Part shown: piece by piece, positions 58,416 to 64,000 of the stretch
How the letters are laid out: every line of letters starts with the position of its first letter
How positions within the stretch are numbered: position 1 is the first letter of the stretch
Origin: Rhodococcus ruber NBRC 15591
GTDB lineage: Bacteria > Actinomycetota > Actinomycetes > Mycobacteriales > Mycobacteriaceae
Direction of reading: 5' to 3'
Length of the DNA stretch: 64,000 bases
NCBI RefSeq assembly: GCF_001894945.1
Contig: NZ_BCXE01000001.1
Span: forward strand, 186,001 to 250,000
The notes under the pieces: model-generated
What the model was told of the DNA's origin: nothing
Database searches by the model: none
What the model saw: only the letters and a program-made list of their open reading frames with translations
Made by a program: the position numbers and the translations under genes

Positions 58416-58572
58416 CCCAGTGAGGTTATCGTCGCCGGGGTCCGGTCGCAGGCAGGCGCGCACGGCGACAGGATTCTCAGGCGATGCTCAGGTTGCTCAT
58501 ATCGGCACCACATCACCGTGCGTGAAGGTGTAGGTACCACAACAGACCGCACCGACAGGCGCTCGCGGCCCG

Positions 58573-58599
58573 GGAACAAACCCGGCGTACACGGTGTTG
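58573..58599 (+). promoter_or_regulatory. ECF-type promoter upstream of sigE
   Basis: GGAAC, 18 bases, GTTG: close to the SigE/SigH-type target (GGAAC-N18/19-cGTTG). Located 67 bp before the sigE ATG, consistent with autoregulation as known in mycobacteria. Confidence 0.6.
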
Positions 58600-58666
58600 G
58601 ACCACGACACCCGACATCCGACACTCGCGATCACGCGGTCCCGAAGAGGAGGATCCAGCGATCCAC

Positions 58667-59293
58667 ATGGCCGATTCCCCCCAGCTCCCCAGCCCCGACG
58701 TCGAGCCCACGGCCGACGTCGAGCTCACCGGCACGGCAGTGTTCGACGCCACCGGTGACCGTGCGGTGATGCCGTCGTGGGACGAGCTGGTGCGCGAGCA
58801 CGGCGACCGGGTGTACCGGCTCGCCTACCGCTTGTCCGGGAACGCGCAGGACGCCGAGGATCTCACCCAGGACACCTTCATCCGGGTCTTCCGCTCGTTG
58901 CAGAACTACCAGCCGGGCACCTTCGAGGGCTGGCTGCACCGCATCACCACGAACCTTTTCCTCGACATGGTCCGGCGCCGCAACCGCATCCGCATGGAGG
59001 CGCTGCCCGAGGACTACGACCGCGTGCCCTCCGCGGGCCCGGATCCCGAGCAGATCTACCACGACGCCCGGCTCGGCGCCGACCTGCAGTCCGCGCTGGA
59101 CTCGCTGGCGCCGGACTATCGTGCTGCTGTGGTCCTGTGTGACATCGAAGGTCTGTCCTACGAGGAAATCGGTGCCACACTGGGAGTCAAGCTCGGCACG
59201 GTGCGCAGCCGCATCCATCGCGGACGGCAGGCGCTGCGTGAGCACCTGCGCGAGCATGGGAAGGTCGAAGTCGGTCGAGTCGATGCGGGGTAG
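58667..59293 (+). CDS. sigE: ECF sigma factor SigE
   Basis: 208 residues. Region 2 ([56 protein letters not shown]) and region 4 ([40 protein letters not shown]) are intact, with a 35-residue hydrophilic N-terminus as in mycobacterial SigE. GAGGAGG lies 15 bases before the ATG, long for a ribosome site, so a different in-frame start may also be used, as known for mycobacterial sigE. It directs the envelope-stress response, including the genes that follow: rseA and htrA. Rv1221 counterpart. Confidence 0.95.
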   Translation: MADSPQLPSPDVEPTADVELTGTAVFDATGDRAVMPSWDELVREHGDRVYRLAYRLSGNAQDAEDLTQDTFIRVFRSLQNYQPGTFEGWLHRITTNLFLDMVRRRNRIRMEALPEDYDRVPSAGPDPEQIYHDARLGADLQSALDSLAPDYRAAVVLCDIEGLSYEEIGATLGVKLGTVRSRIHRGRQALREHLREHGKVEVGRVDAG

Positions 59294-59309
59294 CCGCCAG
59301 GAGGGTTTC

Positions 59310-59663
59310 ATGACGAGGGCACACCCGACCCGCCGGTTCGGTTCCACGGAGCACCTGGCGAGTGAGGCTGTGGCAGCGTACGTGGACGGCGAACTGCGGA
59401 TGAATGCGTATCTCCGCGCGGCCGAGCATCTGGCCGTGTGCCCGGAGTGCGCCGCGGAGGTCGAGGCACAGCAGCAGGCCCGTCGCGCGTTGCGCGACGC
59501 CGCCCGGATGGCTCCGCCCCCGATGTCGAGTACTCTCCTGGGCGCTCTCGCCGACATTCCGCAGCATCATCGGAACCTGCCCGCGTCCGGTTTCCAGGGC
59601 ATGCCGGCGACCGACCGGTTCGGGTCGGCCGCGCGACGCTGGCCGATCCGCTGGCGCCGTTGA
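59310..59663 (+). CDS. rseA: Anti-sigma factor RseA (zinc-associated anti-sigma domain)
   Basis: 117 residues from ATG 59310 (AGGAGGG). The ZAS motif His40-x3-Cys44-x2-Cys47 (EHLAVCPEC) is complete, within a helical domain that binds and inhibits SigE; in M. tuberculosis Rv1222 is degraded after PknB phosphorylation. No membrane segment, so it is a soluble cytosolic anti-sigma. Only 16 bp after sigE, so co-transcribed. Confidence 0.93.
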   Translation: MTRAHPTRRFGSTEHLASEAVAAYVDGELRMNAYLRAAEHLAVCPECAAEVEAQQQARRALRDAARMAPPPMSSTLLGALADIPQHHRNLPASGFQGMPATDRFGSAARRWPIRWRR

Positions 59664-59714
59664 CGGTGCCCGAACCCGTGTGCGGTGATCAGTCCGGGAC
59701 GTCCGGTGGCAGTG

Positions 59715-59820
59715 CCGTCGGTGATACGAGTCGCTGGTGATACGGGTGGCTTCGGTGACGGCGGGCCCATCGGTGATACTGGGTCCATCGGTGATACTGG
59801 GTCCATCGGTGATACTGGGC
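59715..59820 (+). repeat. 18-bp tandem repeat array between rseA and htrA
   Basis: Three 18-bp units (59767-59784, 59785-59802, 59803-59820), identical apart from the last base, with more diverged copies of the GGTGATAC core upstream to about 59715. The array ends 35 bp before the htrA start, in its leader. Confidence 0.85.
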
Positions 59821-59855
59821 ACCGTGACTGACGGACACGGGGGAGACGGGCACGC

Positions 59856-61400
59856 GTGACAGCGGAATCAGTAGAGTCCGAGCGTCGGGCCGGGGAGTCC
59901 GAGCGTCGGGCCGGCTCTCCGGAGACGGACGGTGCCGCCGCGCCTGAGGTGTCCCGCCGTGCCGATGCATCCCGTCTGCAGCCCCGCCCGGTCTACCGCC
60001 CGGCCGTCGACGATGCCGCCAACCGCGTCTTCGGCCGTCCGGCCGGCACGACCGGCCCGTTCGGGCGGTCCGCCGAGGAACGCGCCGCCGAGCCGCCGGT
60101 CCGTCACGGTGCGCCCACCGATCCGGTGCTGGCCGAGGCGTTCGGCCGACCCGCGGACACCTCCGAGATCCTGCAACGGCCCCCCGTCGACCCGGACGCC
60201 GAGGCCGATGCGGACGGTCCCGAGCCGGACCCGTGGCGCGACCCCGCCACGAACGTGCGCCTGGGCGCGCCCGCACAGTCCCACGACGAGCAGCCGCTGC
60301 CGCCCGCCCCGAAGCTCACGCTGCGGGAGGTCCTCTTCGGCGGCCGGATCGAGACCCGCGCCCTCGCCACGCTCGCCGCGGTCGCGCTGACCATCGGCAT
60401 GGTCGGCGGCCTCGTCGTCGCGCTCGTCACGTCCGACACCGGATCCCTCACCAGCCGTAGCGTGACGCTGGCCCAGGTGGACCAGGACGGCGACCTGCCG
60501 TCCGGGCAGGTGGCCCGCGTCGCCGATGCGGTGCTGCCCGCGGTGGTCTCGATCCAGGTGACCCTCGGCGAGGAGGCCGGTACCGGGTCCGGTGTCGTCA
60601 TCGACGGCGCCGGATACATCGTCACCAACAACCACGTCGTCTCGATGGCCGCCACGGCACCGGACGCCAAGATCCAGGTCACGTTCAACGACGGCACGAA
60701 GGTGCCTGCCGAGATCGTCGGCCGGGACATCAAGACCGATCTGGCGGTGCTCTCGGTCGACGCGGACAACCTCACGGTCGCCGAACTCGGCCGTTCGGAG
60801 GACGTGCAGGTGGGGGAGGACGTGATCGCCGTCGGTTCCCCGCTCGGACTGAGCAAGACCGTCACCCGCGGCATCGTCAGCGCACTCAACCGCCCGATGC
60901 GCCTGGGCGGGCAGGGCACCGACACCGATGCCGTGATCGACGCCGTGCAGACGGACGCCTCCATCAACCCCGGCAACTCCGGCGGCCCGCTCGTCGATGC
61001 CGAGGGCCGCGTCATCGGCATCAACTCGGCCATCAAGACCGAGACGGGTGGTTCCGTCGGTCTCGGGTTTGCCATCCCGATCGACGACGTCACCGCCGTC
61101 GCCCAGGAACTGATCCGCACCGGCGAGATGCGCCACCCGGAGATCGGCGTCAACACCCGTAGCGTGGCCAACGACGTCGCCAGCGGCGCCGAGGTCGCCA
61201 ACGTGCAGCAGGGCAGCCCTGCGCAGCAGGCGGGCATCGTCGAGGGCGACGTCATCGTCAAGGTCGGGGACCGCGAGGTGACCAGCGCGGACGAACTGGT
61301 CGTCGCCGTGCATGCCCAGGAGATCGGCAAGCCGGTCACGGTGCAGCTGGTACGTGCGGGACGCCTGGTCGACGTGCAGGTGACCCCGATGTCCGACTGA
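59856..61400 (+). CDS. htrA: Membrane-anchored serine protease HtrA (DegP/DegS-like)
   Basis: 514 residues from GTG 59856, with GGGGGAGACGGG upstream. A long disordered cytosolic N-terminus (1-165, Pro/Asp/Glu/Arg-rich) begins with a perfect sevenfold-residue repeat ESERRAG x2. One transmembrane helix (about 168-191) and a trypsin-like protease domain follow, with the triad His260 (TNNHVV), Asp295 (KTDLAVL) and Ser375 (NPGNSGGPL). A C-terminal PDZ domain (about 420-514) completes it. It degrades or processes envelope proteins. Follows sigE-rseA, as in Rv1221-1223, and belongs to the SigE regulon in mycobacteria. Confidence 0.95.
   Translation: MTAESVESERRAGESERRAGSPETDGAAAPEVSRRADASRLQPRPVYRPAVDDAANRVFGRPAGTTGPFGRSAEERAAEPPVRHGAPTDPVLAEAFGRPADTSEILQRPPVDPDAEADADGPEPDPWRDPATNVRLGAPAQSHDEQPLPPAPKLTLREVLFGGRIETRALATLAAVALTIGMVGGLVVALVTSDTGSLTSRSVTLAQVDQDGDLPSGQVARVADAVLPAVVSIQVTLGEEAGTGSGVVIDGAGYIVTNNHVVSMAATAPDAKIQVTFNDGTKVPAEIVGRDIKTDLAVLSVDADNLTVAELGRSEDVQVGEDVIAVGSPLGLSKTVTRGIVSALNRPMRLGGQGTDTDAVIDAVQTDASINPGNSGGPLVDAEGRVIGINSAIKTETGGSVGLGFAIPIDDVTAVAQELIRTGEMRHPEIGVNTRSVANDVASGAEVANVQQGSPAQQAGIVEGDVIVKVGDREVTSADELVVAVHAQEIGKPVTVQLVRAGRLVDVQVTPMSD
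59874..59914 (+). repeat. 21-bp in-frame tandem repeat in the htrA 5' end
   Basis: A 20-bp sequence occurs at 59874-59893 and 59895-59914, period 21 bp, encoding ESERRAG twice in the disordered N-terminus of HtrA. Confidence 0.8.
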
Positions 61401-61484
61401 CCGTCCGCTGCCGCTTCGCTGGGAATCCGCTGTGACCTGGGTCCTCCGGGCTGCGAACCCCGCGTCACCACGTACCCTGGAACG

Positions 61485-61865
61485 GTGTTCGGCAATATCG
61501 GTTGGGGCGAATTCATGGTCCTGCTCGTCGCGGCGCTCGTGGTCCTCGGCCCCGAGCGGCTGCCCGGTGCGGTGTCCTGGGTGACCAGGTCGCTGCGGCA
61601 GGTCCGCGACTACGCATCCGGCGCGAAGGAGCAGCTGAAGGAGGAGCTCGGCCCCGAGTTCGACGACCTGCGGCAACCCCTGTCCGAACTGAACCAGCTC
61701 CGTGGCATGACGCCGAAGGCGGTCATCACCAAGCACTTGCTGGACGGCGACGACTCCCTACTCACCGGCGACTTCGACAAGCCCGGCACCAAGCCGGTGA
61801 GCAAGCCCGTCCCGCCGCCGTTGACAGCGGGAGAAAAGCCCCCCATCGACTCGGACGCGACCTAG
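61485..61865 (+). CDS. tatB: Sec-independent translocase protein TatB
   Basis: 126 residues from GTG 61485. The short N-terminal transmembrane helix ([18 protein letters not shown], with the family Gly-Pro hinge) is followed by an amphipathic helix ([20 protein letters not shown]) and a Lys/Pro tail. With TatA and TatC (not in this window) it forms the twin-arginine translocon that would export the DUF1906 protein encoded at 16.3 kb. Follows htrA as in Rv1223-1224. The stop is followed by the second copy of the dispersed hairpin. Confidence 0.94.
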   Translation: MFGNIGWGEFMVLLVAALVVLGPERLPGAVSWVTRSLRQVRDYASGAKEQLKEELGPEFDDLRQPLSELNQLRGMTPKAVITKHLLDGDDSLLTGDFDKPGTKPVSKPVPPPLTAGEKPPIDSDAT

Positions 61866-61882
61866 ACCTAGGCCGCTGCGCG

Positions 61883-61930
61883 GCCGGTGTGTCCTTTGGG
61901 CGGTCAGGACAGCCCAAAGGACACACCGGC
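61883..61930. terminator. Bidirectional terminator hairpin between tatB and mrp; copy 2 of a dispersed palindrome
   Basis: Perfect 19-bp arms (61883-61901 with 61912-61930) around a 10-base loop, in the short gap between two convergent genes. A GGCGCC-GCA-GGCGCC element follows. Sequence and layout parallel 9532-9590. Confidence 0.85.
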
Positions 61931-61941
61931 GCCGCAGGCGC

Positions 61942-63075
61942 CTAGAGGTGACGGGTGGTGTCGATCCCCAGCGACATGCCGGCCAGGCCGCGGCGACGCA
62001 CGGCGAGCTTCTCGGCGATCTCGCGCAGCGCCGTGCCTGCGGGCGAGTCGGGGGCACTGAGAACGATCGGGGTTCCGGCGTCGCCGGCCTCGCGGATCGC
62101 CGGATCGAGCGGGATCTGACCCAGCAGCGGGACGGTCGCGCCGACGGCGCGGGTGAGCCGCTCGGAGACGGCCTGACCGCCACCCGTGCCGAACACGTCC
62201 ATCCGGGTGCCGTCGGGCAGCTCGAGCCACGACATGTTCTCCACGACGCCGACGATGCGCTGGCGGGTCTGCAGGGCGATGGAGCCGGCCCGCTCGGCGA
62301 CTTCGGCGGCCGCCTGCTGCGGAGTGGTGACCACGAGGATCTCGGCGCCGGGGATCAACTGCGCGACGGAAATCGCGACGTCGCCCGTGCCGGGCGGCAG
62401 GTCGAGCAGCAGCACGTCCAGATCGCCCCAGAACACGTCGGCGAGGAACTGCTGCAGCGCGCGGTGCAGCATCGGTCCCCGCCAGACCACGGGCGTGTTG
62501 CCCTGGGTGAACTGGGCGATGGAGATCATCTTCACGTCGTGCGCGATCGGCGGCATGATCATCCGCTCCACCTGGGTGGGCTTGGCGTCGGTGCCGAGCA
62601 TGCGCGGAATGGAGTGGCCGTAGATGTCGGCGTCCAGCACACCCACGGACAGGCCCCGTGCGGCCATGGCGGCGGCGAGGTTGACCGTGACGGAGGACTT
62701 GCCGACCCCGCCCTTGCCGGAGGCCACCGCGTAGACGCGGGTGAGCGAGCCGGGCTGGGCGAACGGGATGACCGGCTCGGTGGAGTCGCCGCGCAACGAC
62801 TTGCGCAGCTCGGTGCGCTGCTCGTCGTTCATGACGTCGAGTTCGACGCGGACCGCGGAGACACCGGCGACGTCGGCCACAGCCTTGGTGACCCGGTCGG
62901 TGATCTCGGTGCGCAGCGGACAGCCGGCGGTGGTCAGGTAGATGCCGACGTCGACGCTGCCGTCGCCGCCGATCTCGATGCTCTTGACCATGCCGAGTTC
63001 GGTGATCGGCTTACGGATCTCGGGATCCTGAACCCGCGCCAGGGCGCTGCGGACGTCGGACTCGCTGACTGCCAT
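61942..63075 (-). CDS. mrp: Mrp/NBP35-family ATP-binding protein, iron-sulfur carrier
   Basis: 377 residues from ATG 63075 (a codon seven residues earlier at 63096 is an alternative). The N-terminal DUF59/MIP18-like domain (DVRSALARVQDPEIRKPITE, TTAGCPLRTEI) is followed by the P-loop ATPase domain with deviant Walker A GKGGVGKSS, DADIYGHSIPRML and LLLDLPPGTGD. The CxxC cluster-transfer pair of ApbC is not obvious. It assembles or carries Fe-S clusters. Rv1229c counterpart. Preceded by the transglycosylase gene on the same strand. Confidence 0.93.
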   Translation of the reverse strand: MAVSESDVRSALARVQDPEIRKPITELGMVKSIEIGGDGSVDVGIYLTTAGCPLRTEITDRVTKAVADVAGVSAVRVELDVMNDEQRTELRKSLRGDSTEPVIPFAQPGSLTRVYAVASGKGGVGKSSVTVNLAAAMAARGLSVGVLDADIYGHSIPRMLGTDAKPTQVERMIMPPIAHDVKMISIAQFTQGNTPVVWRGPMLHRALQQFLADVFWGDLDVLLLDLPPGTGDVAISVAQLIPGAEILVVTTPQQAAAEVAERAGSIALQTRQRIVGVVENMSWLELPDGTRMDVFGTGGGQAVSERLTRAVGATVPLLGQIPLDPAIREAGDAGTPIVLSAPDSPAGTALREIAEKLAVRRRGLAGMSLGIDTTRHL

Positions 63076-63100
63076 GGCATCAATCGTAGGTGGCACCCGC

Positions 63101-63979
63101 TCAGTGGATGCGCGGCAGGTCCGCCGCGCTGGGGGTGACGCCGGTCGAATAGGCGGCCGACCAGGCGAGCACGTTCGCGACGTACGCCATGGAGTTGTTG
63201 TAGCGATGGATGGCCTTGGTGGCCTGCGCGAGGTCGTGCATGTTGTTGCCGCCGTCGCACAGGTACTTGGCGGTGGTGAGGGTGGAGTCGTACAGGTTCT
63301 GCGGGTCGGCGACGCCGTCGCCGTTGCCGTCGCCGGCGTAGAGCTTCCACGTGGAGGGGATGAACTGCATGGGGCCGACCGCTCGGTCGTAGACGGTGTC
63401 GCCGTCCAGGGTGCCGCCGTCGGTGTCCCGGATGACGGCCTGGCCGCGCAGGCTGCCGTCGAGGGGCAGACCGATCACGGGTTCGAGGAGGTTGCCCTTG
63501 TCGTCGGCCTTACCGCCCTTGGCATGGCCGGACTCGACCTGGCCGATGCCGGCGAGCAGTGTCCAGTACATGTTGCAGCCGGGGGTCTCGGCGGCGAGGA
63601 TCCGCTCGGCGTTCTGGTAGGCGGCGAAGTTGATGCCGGGAATCCCGAGGGGGCCGGGCTGGAGCGGTGCCGGGGCGGCGGGGGCAGGCTCCGGGGCGGG
63701 CGCGGGGGCCGCCGCGGGCTCCGCGGTAGGCTCCGGTGCGGTCATGAGGGCGGCCGCGGCGGCGACGTCGCGGGAGATCCCGTCGGCGATGTAGGTGGTC
63801 TCGGTCGCCGCAGTCACGGGCTCGGCCACCGCTTCGGTGTCCTGCACGCCGAACAGGGTCTTGGGGCTCGCCCCGGCGCTGGTGGCCGCGGCGACCACGC
63901 CGACCGGAACCAGTCCGGTGAGGGCGATGACCGAATTGCGGCGGAGCTTGGACTCCGAAGGCTTCCTGTGCCGACCCAC
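63101..63979 (-). CDS. Secreted lytic transglycosylase (SLT_2/MltB-like), Rv1230c-like
   Basis: 292 residues from GTG 63979, preceded by AGGAGG at 6 bp. An N-terminal signal region (basic RHRKPSESKLRRN, then a hydrophobic VIALTGLVPVGVVAAATSAGA) is followed by an Ala/Pro/Glu-rich linker (about 82-108). The C-terminal lytic transglycosylase domain has a catalytic Glu in GIGQVESGHA, GPMQFIPSTWK, the GDGNGDGVADPQN metal-binding-like loop and CDGG. It cleaves the peptidoglycan glycan strand. 25 bp upstream of mrp, so possibly co-transcribed. The window ends just upstream of this gene. Confidence 0.92.
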   Translation of the reverse strand: MGRHRKPSESKLRRNSVIALTGLVPVGVVAAATSAGASPKTLFGVQDTEAVAEPVTAATETTYIADGISRDVAAAAALMTAPEPTAEPAAAPAPAPEPAPAAPAPLQPGPLGIPGINFAAYQNAERILAAETPGCNMYWTLLAGIGQVESGHAKGGKADDKGNLLEPVIGLPLDGSLRGQAVIRDTDGGTLDGDTVYDRAVGPMQFIPSTWKLYAGDGNGDGVADPQNLYDSTLTTAKYLCDGGNNMHDLAQATKAIHRYNNSMAYVANVLAWSAAYSTGVTPSAADLPRIH

Positions 63980-64000
63980 TCGATACCTCCTGGGCGCCTT

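Overview
The window is high-GC DNA from a mycolic-acid-containing actinomycete, most likely a Rhodococcus. The evidence is gene content: PimE-type mannosyltransferase, MshB (mycothiol), FbiC (coenzyme F420), LpqW, GpgS, FdxC and a SigE/RseA/HtrA/TatB run. From about 20 kb onward the gene order follows the Mycobacterium tuberculosis interval Rv1159 to Rv1230c (pimE, pterin dehydratase, mutT2, typA, lpqW, mshB, fbiC, fdxC, dapC, pruA, pruB, fadD36, dapD, dapE, LOG, fadD6, folP2, gpgS, tagA, glgA, glgC, methyltransferase, sigE, rseA, htrA, tatB, mrp, transglycosylase). This comparison is from memory; no search was run.

Region 1 (1-8.1 kb) is accessory and catabolic. A wax ester synthase remnant is followed by a five-gene minus-strand aromatic meta-cleavage operon: acylating acetaldehyde dehydrogenase, 4-hydroxy-2-oxovalerate aldolase, aldehyde dehydrogenase, an atypical SDR and a tautomerase. 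An extradiol dioxygenase is transcribed divergently. Next comes a divergent pair, an ECF41-type sigma factor and a carboxymuconolactone-decarboxylase-like gene. Each has a single-base frameshift, and two head-to-head ECF41-type promoters lie between them.

Region 2 (8.1-20 kb) is a mixed set: small conserved proteins, a HAD phosphatase, class I fumarase, a CPBP membrane protease, a 2H phosphoesterase, an XRE regulator divergent from a DUF1330 gene, a Mug-type glycosylase, an Mrr-like protein, a Tat-exported DUF1906 protein, an MFS exporter, a striking Ser-x-x triplet-repeat protein and a secreted protein.

Region 3 (20-53 kb) is the conserved core: mannosylation, TypA, mycothiol and F420 biosynthesis, diaminopimelate/lysine synthesis (dapC, dapD, dapE), proline catabolism (pruA-pruB), acyl-CoA synthetases, two adjacent LOG-family proteins and methylglucose-lipopolysaccharide initiation (folP2-gpgS). 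Region 4 (53-64 kb) holds a DivIVA-like protein, glycogen/maltosyl genes (glgA, glgC), the envelope-stress module sigE-rseA-htrA-tatB, mrp and a lytic transglycosylase.

No rRNA, tRNA, CRISPR array, insertion sequence or prophage was recognised. Coding is dense; only two gene-free stretches exceed 300 bp. Short tandem repeats are unusually common between 53 and 60 kb, and one long hairpin sequence occurs twice, 52 kb apart.
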